Source of the DNA: Solea solea
Taxonomy: Eukaryota; Chordata; Actinopteri; Pleuronectiformes; Soleidae
Direction of reading: 5' to 3'
Assembly: GCF_958295425.1 (NCBI RefSeq)
Contig: NC_081135.1
Coordinates: 24,119,613 to 24,183,612 of the forward strand
DNA length: 64,000 nucleotides
Both the position numbers and the translations under genes were made by a program. The notes under the pieces are model-generated. The model did no database searches. It had not been told where the DNA came from and was given only the letters and a program-made list of their open reading frames with translations. This document shows positions 24,861 to 35,690 of this stretch, one piece after another. Numbering within the stretch: position 1 is the stretch's first letter; every line of letters begins with the position of its first letter.

Positions 24861-27056
24861 GAAGTGGGTTATACAAGTACCAACTAGTGCAGACGGATAT
24901 GTGTGGCCCCTAGATATTAATTTGGAGATGGATAGGAGTCTTAAAGAGGATTAAAACTCCATACAGGCTACTCATTTCACAAGACTGCATACCACCCAGT
25001 CCACTGTATATACTGTCAGTCAGTGCTTGGCATGGTTGAGATTTGAATTGGGGACAGTTAAAGTACAAAGATGCCCAATCCGACACTATTTCATGGCATA
25101 TTTGGTGGAGCATCCTGAAGGAAATGCAAACTGTTAAGACCAGTCATTTCACTCAGCCAAGGCCACCAGGAACAGCAACACTGCCCCCTGCTACTACCTA
25201 CAGATACTGCAGATTCCTCACACAGTGACATTCACTCACACTGTCTCATGGAAGACAAAGGAGAAGTACTTCTACAATGAGTGCTAATGCTTAAATAGCA
25301 TCCTTTGAGGTCTGATTTTTGGGCATTTATTATTTAAGGAAAATAAATAAAAACATCATGGCATTATACCATGAGAGCAGCTGAAAATATAAACAAGATA
25401 TGAGAAAGATTTGTTGCCACTTTTGTGGGTGATTTAGACAATATTGATTTGGGAATATGACACACTGAAGTTAACTTCTATGTCAGTTTAGGAGGATTTT
25501 TTTTCAATATGAAGAAAGACATGTACTGTAAATTTGGACAAGTTAAAAAGTAGGAAAGCTAGGATCGCTTAAAATATATTCAAACATGAGCTCAAAGCTG
25601 AAATGAATTCATTTAGCTAGTTGTAATTCAAAATGACGACATATATACAGGTAATGTCATGGGCTACATATGATACCCACCCTATGGGAGCTATTCATTT
25701 AATAATTAGTAAGTATAATTTTTATTTTATGGGTTGATTTATAGTTATTTTCAGTATTTTTTGTATTTTCTGGGGACCCATGAAAGAAATGAACAAACCT
25801 TTCTGAGATTGTGGGTTGAAGTAGCTCCCATTCATATATGCATAGAAAAACTAACACTTATTTACTTACATATTTCTTATGCGTTGACTTAGAACATCTT
25901 AAATAAATATGGAGAAAAAAGCCTTGAGGCCCTTGGAGGAGTTTTGAAGTGGCTCCTTGCATTATGTCTCATTCATAAAACACAAAATACAAAACATCTC
26001 AAATGGTTCCTTTTCACCAGTTTCCAGGACACGGAGCACTGTTCTGAGTGAAGTGGTCCAAATGAAGATTTTAAAAGGCCTCCTATTATTTATCCAACAC
26101 AGTCGCCAACAACATGTATGCAAAGTAGATCAGGTATTAAGAGCAACGCTCAGAAATCTGTCAAGAAATGATGTTATATTCTCCGTCTACATGGAAACAA
26201 GTAGATTTCACCTCCAATTGTGTTGGAGGACGATTTACATTTGTCCCACTTGAAAGGTGCATTAGGGAATATTATGCACACGCTGAACCTGAAGAAGGAG
26301 AAACTGTGAATAGACGCAATAAGATTTATCGCTGCTAAGTGATATGCTAATCCACATTCACTCTCTGAACTTCTCTCTTGTTTTGTGACATAATTCAATT
26401 CACCCTCGATGAGAATGGGAAAATGTTGGCACTAATATAATTCTCAGTAGGATTTTCTGAAAGCTGATCACAAGAAAGCGTCAGATTCCTTAATGCACCA
26501 TTTGTTGACATAATATAATAATAATAATAACATATATAGATTTTTTTTTTTAATTATTTCAAGGACCACGTCCTCTTGCATCTGTTGTACAGTCATACTT
26601 ATTTGTCCATGGCTCTCTGGCACCATCCTGTGTTTCAGAAGGAAGAAAATGGTTCTGCTTTTTTTTCTCACATGGGGGAAGAAGGCAGCAGTGGTAAATC
26701 TGACTTATCATGATCATTTTATGTAGAGAAACTCACTAGTGTGCTGATGTTGATTTTTGTTACCACGGTGCTGTTTAAATTTAGGCCAATGCTTGTTTAC
26801 CTTTGGAACTTTTCTCCTGTTTTTTTATTTTTTTTCAATAGTTTATTATTATTATAGTGAAACCCAAAACTTGAAAATAACATTAAACTGTCAAAACTAT
26901 TGAATAGCAATAGAATGCTATAAAAAGACCCTTAAGACCCAGATATTTTAATGTTTAAAAACAATCAGGTGTGAAAACGTTTTTTTTTAATCCATTTCTT
27001 TTACCAATTAAACAGTTTAAATGTGCATTTTCAAAGACATGAGGTTTTATATGTCT
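24861..27056. other. Intergenic DNA, nothing recognised
   Basis: AT-rich non-coding DNA with a TAA run near 26516-26530 and T-rich tracts. No domain-bearing frame or RNA gene was seen. Confidence 0.5.
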
Positions 27057-27355
27057 TTAACCCTTAGAACACAGAGCATTTTGTTCAAAGTTCACTTGAC
27101 TCGTTTTTATGAACAGAAAGAAAAGCATAAAACGGTCAATTTTGGGACTTCTGCACAATTATTGCTACAGTATATCACTACTAAAAATGCGATATAAAAT
27201 GAATCATAACTTTGACTCAACAACATGTGTTAATGTCTTTGAATTTTTTTTCAAAAAATGAATATTTGACCTATAAACACCCCCCCAGGATGTCCATATA
27301 AGGAGTTGCGTATCATTCCCACAGCAATTTACCATGGCTTCACTTGCGGGTTTAA
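27057..27355. mobile_element. Second copy of the TTAA-type MITE, right end lost
   Basis: Starts TTAACCCTTAGAACACAGAG and shares most of its interior with the copy at 18823-19317: TTCAAAGTTCAC, GGTCAATTTTGGGACTTCTG, and CAGGATGTCCATATAAGGAG. It lacks the palindrome and inverted right end of the other copy and stops near CTTGCGGGTTTAA. A non-autonomous relic. Confidence 0.7.
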
Positions 27356-27952
27356 CAGTATTTGATTTTATCTTTTTTGGTTTTAATTTAAGTTTAGGTT
27401 CTGCTTTTAAATCGATTTGGCTCTGTAAATGCAGAAAAACATTATTTCCTTTTGAGATGACAAGGCATGACCATGATGAACAACAGTGAAATTAGAGGTT
27501 TTGTCATTAATCTTTGTCAGACTTACATGCGTGCAAAAGAAAAGAGAAAATAAATGTGAAATTGTTTTTACGGAGACATTCCATTTGACTTCCAGGAATT
27601 CTGCTCACTAATCCCACTGAGTGCAGTGAACCTCACAGAGCCTGTTGTGCAAAGGACTCAGTGGCCACACGTGATTTCTCTCCTGGAACAATGTTTAGGA
27701 GAAGCACAGACTCATGTTTTAAACAATGACCACACTACACCCGAAATCTGATGTCATGAGAATAAAGAAGATTTCAATTATTTAAAAAGGTTTTGAACAA
27801 TAAAACAAAAACATCAACTACTACAATGTAATGTTCTTCAACTGCAACAAGACAAACTCATATTGAATTGACGGGGCCACATAGAGGAGTAGTTTCGCCC
27901 TGTGTCAGCCTCCAGTGACCCGCGGCCCGAGGATGAAGCGGTTAACAGTGAA

Positions 27953-28561
27953 TGTTTAAAGGCGACATAGAATGCTTGTATCACACATATATGTTAGTTA
28001 TGGAGGTCTACTTACATATATTAACTTGTTTTCATGATTAAAAACCTCCTAATCGCTGCAAACGAGCCGATCAAAATATCTCCTCGCTGACGCTCTTGTC
28101 AGCCGCGCTGTTTCAGACCAAACAGTTGCTGTGATTGGCCAGCCAACGAGAGCTTTCCTACTGTCCTGTGATTGGCCAGGTACCTGGAAGTGACGTAATA
28201 GATAGGCCAGCGCTCAGATACACAGCTCCCCCTCTGGCACGGTGGATGCTCTGCATCTCAGCAGCTACAACGAGACTAGTTCTTCTTCTTCTTCTGCGGT
28301 TGAATGTACGCAACCGGATGTGCCCGGACTAGTGCCCGCACCGGGAGGCGCTACGGTGGTGAGGATTTCTGATGACGACATCAAATTAAGGAAGTGTTGA
28401 TCCGCTTCGCAGAGCCCAGGAAAACAATACAACACTATTTTCTCAGCAGTGGCTGAACTGTTTGTTCTGAAACTTTAGGGTTTCATAAACGAGGTAATGA
28501 CGCAGATACACACAAAAACGCAGCGTTAATTTGAGCTTCCGGTCTATGTCACCTTTAAACA
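27953..28561. mobile_element. 609-bp terminal-inverted-repeat transposon (non-autonomous)
   Basis: The left end TGTTTAAAGGCGACATAG and right end CTATGTCACCTTTAAACA are reverse complements over 18 bp with one mismatch. The interior is GC-richer than its surroundings and has no transposase. It carries two inverted CCAAT boxes in GATTGGCCAG contexts (28134-28138 and 28171-28175) and a cAMP-response-like TGACGTAA (28191-28198). I recognise the terminal sequence as recurrent in teleosts, but I do not assign a superfamily. It ends about 930 bp upstream of the dct ATG. Confidence 0.75.
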
Positions 28562-29237
28562 CCTAGTTTTATGAAAGTGTTGAATGTTGTTTAACATGGA
28601 ACCTAACGTTTAACAAAGCACACGTGCCAGAAATGGAAACTTTAAGCTTTTGATTTTACATCACTATTAACCACTCTATATTCTGTGTCAAACAAGCAAA
28701 CAAACAAACTATCTGTCACATGTCAGGCCACTGGAATGCATCAGGAGGGTTAATGACCAATCTGAGCGTCAGAGTTTTGTTTGTGAGCTTCTCCCTCAGG
28801 CACAATTTGCATTTGAAGTCATTTTATGACTTCTTTTAAGTCACAAGTGCAAAGATCATGGATTCTTGAAAGTGACTATGAATATAGTCAGCGGTTTAAC
28901 TGGAATTCGTCTTCCTCTTCTTCTTATTATTATTATCATTGTTATAATGTAACCTCGGCATCAATTAGTCTGATGAAGATTCAAAAATAATCCAGTTTTT
29001 TTTGTATAACGTGAGAGTTCTCTTCCTTTGGGGAGTTACTGTTCACGCTTTCAGTGGAAGCACATCTCGTGTTGTGCAGAGGGGACATTAACAAAGCTTC
29101 TAATTTACTGTTAGTCTCCTGTGGTCATGCACAGTGGTCCCCTCAGGCAGTAAAGGCAGGAATCCTGCTCTTAGTCCAGCTCACCACTCGCAGTCAGGTG
29201 ATCATCACAAGACTGATGAGTTAATCCCTCTTAGCTC
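28562..29237 (+). promoter_or_regulatory. Upstream region of dct
   Basis: Gene-free. Candidate sites fitting melanocyte control, all weak singly: TCACATGT (MITF-type E-box) at 28716-28723; AACAAAG (SOX10-type) at 29090-29096; and an E-box CAGGTG in the context AGTCAGGTGATCA at 29192-29204, one base from the MITF M-box core AGTCATGTG. Known DCT/TYRP promoters use MITF and SOX10; their use here is inference. Confidence 0.3.
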
Positions 29238-29243
29238 TATAAA
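29238..29243 (+). promoter_or_regulatory. Candidate TATA box of dct
   Basis: TATAAA in GCTCTATAAAGGCAAG, 251 bp before the dct ATG and 38 bp after an M-box-like E-box. It would give a 5'UTR of about 220 nt starting near 29268. Confidence 0.45.
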
Positions 29244-29488
29244 GGCAAGAGGCAAAATTACAGGCGTTCTTAATGTGCATGTAACCAACTGGAACACAAC
29301 ATGATTTGGGTCTAAGTGTTGTTTCCACTCATGTTAAAACTACCACCGAATCTAATCTGAAGATACCCCCCTGCAGCAGGCTGCAATTTTATGCTCTTCT
29401 GGGGAAGCTAATTCACTGAATAACTGCTAAAATTTGATCTACAAACTGATTTGTCACGACTGGTTGGGAGAAAACAAGCAGGTGAGAT

Positions 29489-32400
29489 ATGAAAGCCTTG
29501 GGTCTAGGTTTTCTTTGTTTACTTGTCTGGCCTGAGCTTGTAGAGGCTCAGTTCCCTCGAGTGTGCTGCACAGTAGAGGGGATTCTGTCCAAGCAGTGCT
29601 GCCCCGCTCTGGGCTCAGATCCTGCCAACGTGTGTGGCTCTCTGTCGGGAAGAGGGAACTGCTCTGCAGTTCGAGTTGACAGCAAACCCTGGGGAGGACC
29701 ATACAGACTGAGAAATGTTGATGACAGAGAGAGGTGGCCCACCAAATTCTTCAATCAGACTTGCAGATGTACAGGTGAGTCTGGTCTGCAGTTTTATCAA
29801 CTTTTTTTTTTTTTTTTTTTTATCAAACATCGATGACATTTTCTGTGATTTAATATTTGCCCTCTGTGTTGCAGGTAACTTTGCAGGTTATAACTGTGGC
29901 CAGTGTAAATTTGGCTGGACTGGAGCGAACTGTGACCAGAGGAAAGCTCCTGTGGTGAGAAAGAACATCCACTCGCTCACACCTGTGGAGCTCCAGGAGT
30001 TTCTGAACGCACTGGAACTGGCGAAGACCTCCATTCACCCGGACTATGTTATTGCGACCCAGCACTGGCTCGGTCTCCTAGGACCAAATGGAACTGAGCC
30101 ACAGGTTGCCAATATCTCCATATACGACTTCTTTGTGTGGCAACACTACTACTCAGTGCGAGACACTCTTCTTGGTAAATGAGCATTGTTACCTTCACCT
30201 AGTTATGTGGTATGTCTAATTCTGTTGAATTAGACATACCAATAACAGAAATAATGGCAATATATTGAATATAGAAATGGGTCAACTGCATACATACATA
30301 GTTTAGACAATTTTATTCATTTGAAGCGCATACAGATTTATAATTGTTAAGTTTTAGCTTTAAACTTCAATACCAACTGTTAGCATCTCACATAAATGAT
30401 CATATCAAGAGGAAATAGCTCTATAAGAGGGATGGCAAGTTGTGTTTTCATACAAATTGCGCCATTAATAATGTCATTTTTAGAACCCACTTATTTACAA
30501 TGAATTACAATGTGTTAACAATTCCCATACATTGTGTGCAATTGTTGTCATTTTTAAAACTCTTTAATTTGTCTGCAGGTCCAGGTCGTCCATTCAAAGC
30601 CATTGATTTCTCACACAAAGGTCCAGCATTCATCACCTGGCACAGGTATCACCTTTTGAGTTTGGAGAGAGAGCTACAGGTAAATGTAAACTGCAGATAA
30701 ACACATGTTATTGAACTGATTTACTTGTTTTGTGCATTTGCAGTTTCTTAACATGCTAACTTGGATTACTTATGCTACTGGCAATTCATAAAGCTATTCT
30801 TAAAAGCAAAAATACATTAACGAGTAACTAATATCAATAATTATCATTACATCCTTTATTATCATTACATCCTTTTTATGCGTTACATTAACGTCATTAC
30901 TGTGAACTTTTGCACCTGGTGAATATTTCACTGTTACTCACTTACTGCCCAGCTGTACTGCTATTTACTGTGCTCTTTTTCATCTTTTAAAAAAAACAAA
31001 AAACAAAAAAAAAACATTTATATACTGTGTATATATACGTATACTTGTTTCACTTAACTTTTTTTTTTAAAATGTTGTATGCTTGTTACGCACCAATGAC
31101 ACCAGAACAAATTCCTTGTATGTGCAAATCATACTTGGCAATAAAGCTCTTCTGATTCTGATTCTGATTCTGATTCTGATTCTAATGTGTGTCCGTTTCC
31201 ATGCAGAGACTGACTGGCAATGAGAACTTTGGAATCCCTTACTGGAATTTTGCCACAGGACAGAGTGATTGTGACGTGTGTACAGACTCTCTGCTTGGGG
31301 CGCGACACCCAGACAACCCCTCGCTCATCAGTGACCGGTCCAGATTCTCTAGATGGGGAGTGGTGTGTAACAGGTCAGCACAAATATGATTAAAGGCTGA
31401 GGGTTAAAGACCAACACAGTAATGTAACAAGTAGAAAGATTGTGTGGGAAGTTTCCGTATGAGTGGAGCATTTAAACGTTTTCATTGTTTCCTCTTTCAG
31501 TTTGGACGAATACAATCGACTGGTGACTCTTTGTAATGGTAGCAGTGAGGGTTTAATTCAGAGAGGGATTATGGAGCAGGGGAACATGTCTTTGCCCACG
31601 ATGAATGACGTCAGAAGCTGCCTTGGAATCAGGGACTTTGACAGCCCTCCCTATTTCACCAACTCCTCCTTCAGTTTTAGGTATAACCCTAATAATAATA
31701 ATTTTCATTTTATACCTCATGCCAACTGGAAATTGTATGGCACCTGAAGTTAGGTTTCAAGAAGATAAGTCCACTTCAGCTTGTAAAATCTTTTTTCCTT
31801 TACAACTCACAGAAATGCTCTGGAAGGTTACGACAAACCAGATGGGGAACTGGATGAATCAGTCAACAACCTTCACAACCTTGTCCACTCCTTTCTCAAT
31901 GGAACCAGTGCTTTGTCACATTCAGCAGCCAATGACCCCATATTTGTGGTCAGAATCTGCTTTCACGGCTTTCAATGGAATGTCACAGTAGAGTGAACTC
32001 TCCCCCAGAAAAGTCAATGTTGTTTCTTGCTTCTTACCTTGTAGGTTCTCCACGCTTTTACTGATGCCATTTTTGATGAGTGGATGCGGAGGATTTCTCC
32101 GTCCAATGCCAGTTTCCCAGATGAGATGGCCCCCATCGGTCACAACAGAGACTACAACATGGTTCCCTTTTTCCCTCCCATCACCAACGAGGAGATCTAT
32201 GTTGGATCTGAGCAGCTCGGATATTCATATTCCATCGAGCTAGATGGTGAGCGAGTGTTGTTTTTGATTGTTTAAAGGAGTAGTGGGACAATTTTGGGAA
32301 CTTGGATATTCTGAGTGACAAAACAGACATGAGGACAATTCAATATTAACATTAAAACCCTTTAACACCGAGAGTATTGCACACAACATGCCTGTTTTTA

Positions 32401-32942
32401 CACATTGAGACAAAAACTCTATATATACTGTTCAAATGTAACACCCAAAATATGGTGTTTGTGCACAACTACAGTGTTTTTTTCAGTATTTTAACATGCA
32501 GTAAATTGTAAATAACTGCCAGATATTGAAAGTTGAAAAATGGGCAAAAGCACTTACTCACAGGACATTTGCTTGCCCTTCTCTGGTTAAAGTCCAGAGA
32601 GACATTTTAAGGCTTAGGTGTTAAAGGGTTAAGGCACAAAATATTGGCTTTTGAAGTGTGGTCCTTCACAGAGGCATTAAAATCTGCCCTTGATTAAAAG
32701 GTGTTTGTGTGCAGAAAAGAAAAAAGATTCTATTAGTTTATCACCACCTGTATTTGATCTTTACAGATTCAGAAGGAGGGGCAAACGTGTTTATGCTGGG
32801 CTCCACTCTTGGAGGAATCTTCATCGGTCTCCTGGTGCTTCTGCTCATCTTTGTGCTCTACCTGCGTCAACGAAGAAACCGTGGATTTGAGCCCCTGATC
32901 AAAGCAGACTTCACAAATAGGAAGTACACAGACGAAGCCTAG
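29489..32942 (+). CDS. dct: Dopachrome tautomerase (tyrosinase-related protein 2)
   Basis: Melanosomal type-I membrane enzyme converting L-dopachrome to DHICA in eumelanin synthesis. Eight coding exons: 29489-29774, 29875-30174, 30579-30679, 31207-31373, 31501-31680, 31813-31948, 32045-32246 and 32767-32942. All junctions are GT-AG and the frame is kept through to TAG (515 aa; human about 519). Residues 1-20 form a signal peptide before QFPRVC. A Cys-rich EGF-like part follows (about 30-117). The tyrosinase domain has the six metal-binding His: H186 (VWQHYY), H208 (SHKGPAF), H217 (TWHRYH), H366 and H370 (LHNLVH) and H393 (VVLHAF), each three residues before its human counterpart. The transmembrane helix is about 466-490. 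The short cytosolic tail has EPLI, resembling melanosome-sorting signals, and ends KYTDEA. Human DCT binds zinc; the ligands are intact here. Introns are short (100-530 bp). Tail-to-tail with gpc6. Confidence 0.97.
30209..30240. repeat. Perfect 14-bp hairpin in dct intron 2
   Basis: GGTATGTCTAATTC, a 4-nt loop TGTT, then GAATTAGACATACC. It lies 35 bp after the exon 2 donor and has no mismatch. Confidence 0.9.
30897..31180 (+). mobile_element. LINE 3' tail in dct intron 3
   Basis: The stretch ends CAGAACAAATTCCTTGTATG, CTTGGCAATAAAGCTCTTC and then five TTCTGA units (31150-31179). This is the 3'UTR, internal AATAAA and short tandem tail of a common fish LINE that I recognise from memory; the clade is not certain. 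The left boundary is approximate, as expected for a 5'-truncated insertion. It is in sense orientation with dct and stops 27 nt before the exon 4 acceptor dinucleotide ends. Confidence 0.7.
32352..32632. mobile_element. 281-bp TTAA-flanked MITE in dct intron 7
   Basis: The inverted repeats CCCTTTAACACC (32358-32369) and GGTGTTAAAGGG (32617-32628) are perfect over 12 bp. The element is bounded by TTAA on the left (32352, two extra A) and TTAA at 32629-32632. There is no coding capacity. The TTAA target is typical of piggyBac-type elements; the family differs in sequence from the 18823 and 27057 copies. Confidence 0.75.
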
Positions 32943-33164
32943 ATTTCACCTGTTGTTCAGGAGAGATGGATTACAGTGTTCTGTAAGCCCAAGTCTAAAG
33001 GAAGAAATGTATACAGTATAAATGAGTGCCACTTGTATTTTTTTGATTCCTTACATAAGTTATGTTGGTAAAACATAAAAAAAGGAAAAAATATTCCTTA
33101 CCTGTTCAATCTTTGTACCCATCTTAGCAAAATGTGACACTTGCAAATCTATTGGAATGTTTTA

Positions 33165-33170
33165 AATAAA
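33165..33170 (+). terminator. Poly(A) signal of dct
   Basis: AATAAA in TTTTAAATAAATATTTATT, 223 bp after the dct stop codon; the first AATAAA on the + strand after the gene. Confidence 0.6.
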
Positions 33171-33189
33171 TATTTATTCTCAAGAACAG

Positions 33190-35690
33190 TAACAAAACAC
33201 ATATGCATTAATTTTAATTGCACTGAAAAACAGTAAGGCATATTTGTTTGTCTAGTTTTTGTTACTCTTGGTTTGAAATTATTTCCAAACCCTGAACTAA
33301 CTTCACTTTATTAGTCCATACTGCAATGCACCCATAGGAAAGAAAAAGGCTGACTTGTGTGAAGTGTTTCCTGCTTCTTCTATTTTTCACATGATTTGTC
33401 TGACCAGACAACCGTTTTCAATGTTTTTATTGCAAAAATATTACCATTAAAAGTTTGATGATACAAAACATAAAAAGGGCATCCTGTAAGTTAAAAATTC
33501 ATACCAAAGAATTCTTTCAAATTACACATTTCACATATCCCTCCATATTTTTTTTTCCTTTTTGTTGTTGCAACGTGGACGTGAATGCTGACTTAAAGGT
33601 AACAAAAAAAAAAAAAGCTCAACAAATATTCATTCATATAATGCAAAGTGTATAATGCGGACTGTATGTAGGCAGGATATGTAAGCTTAGTGGGCCAGGT
33701 GGTTACAGAGCTGACAGCTCTCGGAGAACAGTGGACGTACATACAGGTTGATTCTGTCCGTCCCCCCCTCAGCAGTGCCAGGCCTCTCACATTCTCTGTA
33801 AGTATGCTCTGCTGAGGAGCTTCACTGAAGCATTCAGCCCTGTCCAGTCTCCACATATTCTCATTTCACAGGTGACTGTGGTCGGCTTCAAGCCTGTCTG
33901 TGCTGCCGACATAACCATTCAAGCTTTGAAGATAAATTTAGGGAGCCTTTCTTTGCATTTCTAGTGTCCACTGTGTGCTGTTTGCTACTTCCTCTCTTAA
34001 TAATTCCCTCACCTTTTGCATAACTGTGGTAACAATCTTTTTCTAATTTTCTTTATTTTTTTTTTTAACTATTTGACAGGACACAGTAATTGTTTATTGT
34101 GCTGTTATGATGCACTATTTTACCCAAACTGGTGCAGTACCTATAGAAAGCGTTGGGTTTTAAATCACATAAGCAAAAGTGGCTAAAAACACTTTTTGTG
34201 CCACCTGTATGTGTAATTCCAGTATTTATGAAATTAAATGACTGCAGAGATGAAAGCTGCACAAGACCACAGTGATGGTGATTGTGCATTTAATTAATGT
34301 GCTTGTCATAGTGTGTGGGACTTCCTTTATAAGGCTTTATGAATTTACCAGAAAATACATAAGAATCTCTTGCTTACTGAGCAGCTGTGCATGCAGATCA
34401 CGGATGCCTGACAGTGGTGAGGTGGAAGGACATTGTGTAAAATAAAAGGAGACATAGACTCCTCATGGAATAAGAAAAAAAAAATAAAAATAATGAAATA
34501 CATTAATTGGTTATTATACTGTCTATTAGTGAGGGTTAGAATTGATTTAGTCCACTCTGTCATGAGTTCACTGAATTTCTTCCAATAACATGCACCACCA
34601 CAACACTGCACATCCAGTGGCTGGGTGTTGAACTTCATTTATTTTGAGGTATCAACAGGGTACTGAAACTCTCTGTCAGCTAATAATAAAACATGTGTTG
34701 TAATTAAATATAACATTTTCATTTCATAAGCATCAGTGAGCCAATCTTATACTACTCCAACACCAAAATCTAAATAATTGTACTGTACTATGTTCAAATG
34801 AATTTAATAAAATTGATGTTGAAAAAAGTATAATTTAGGAATTGGTCAATACCCAAACATAGGTGGCACTGGTGGCACCATCTCTGTATAACAATACCCC
34901 TCCATAACTCGTTCTACTCCTGAACTCAATCATGTGAAGTTATTTTGCAGATAATAAAAGCAAATGAGTACATAGATTTATGTACTCATTTAGAAATAGA
35001 CATAGATACTTGTCTACACCTCATCCCTTTTAACATGTGAGTAGTAGCACAAAGTGGCTATTGAAGAGTTCCATGGAGAGCTGTGAACAGACCCAACATA
35101 TGATCCGCCCGTGACTGAAACATGAAAACATGTCAATCAGTAACTGGCACGCGAGTTCACTGGTTGGAAACCACATGTTCCTGAAATTACATCTCAGTGA
35201 AATCATTCTACTCCGTTTTTTTTTGTCTAAAATATAACATTAAACATACAATAAACATATTTAGGTGCATCAAATAACCACATTCTCAACATTTCTCAAC
35301 ACACAAACATGTTTTGCATAAACAAATTGAAACAATCAAAAGTGCGTGTATTTGTCAACATTACCTACATCAATACCTGCCATATGTGCAAGAAATACTT
35401 TTTTTTTTTTTTTTTCAATCTCTGAAGCAGAGTTTGTTGAGTTGGGGCGGCATCGGTGTTAACTGGTGACGTGATGCCATTATATCAAGTCTAAGAATGG
35501 CACTGAATGATCTTTGGGAAAGTGGGAAATCATGATGTGTGACTGCTCTCTTTTTCAGAGCAGACCCCTCTAGGTTGGCAGCCTGAATACTGTCTGCTTG
35601 ACAGTAGCTCCAATCTGCCTAAATACAAAAACTGCAAAAAAGAAGAAGAACAAAATAAAACATGTCCATGTTTGGCCCGTTTCCCCAGCA
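33190..35690. other. Convergent interval between dct and gpc6
   Basis: AT-rich, no gene recognised. On the minus strand it should hold the gpc6 3'UTR, which starts at 35690 and runs leftward. Possible minus-strand poly(A) signals (TTTATT on +) occur near 34628 and 34093, but none can be chosen from sequence alone. It includes a 13-bp hairpin (34962-34991). Confidence 0.45.
34962..34991. repeat. Perfect 13-bp hairpin
   Basis: AAATGAGTACATA, a 4-nt loop GATT, then TATGTACTCATTT. It lies within the likely gpc6 3'UTR or the dct-gpc6 spacer. Confidence 0.9.

Noticed and set aside
29715..29874. Open frame reading from dct exon 1 through to exon 2
   Set aside because: It crosses a T-rich intron; splicing 29774 to 29875 restores the exact family sequence [13 protein letters not shown].
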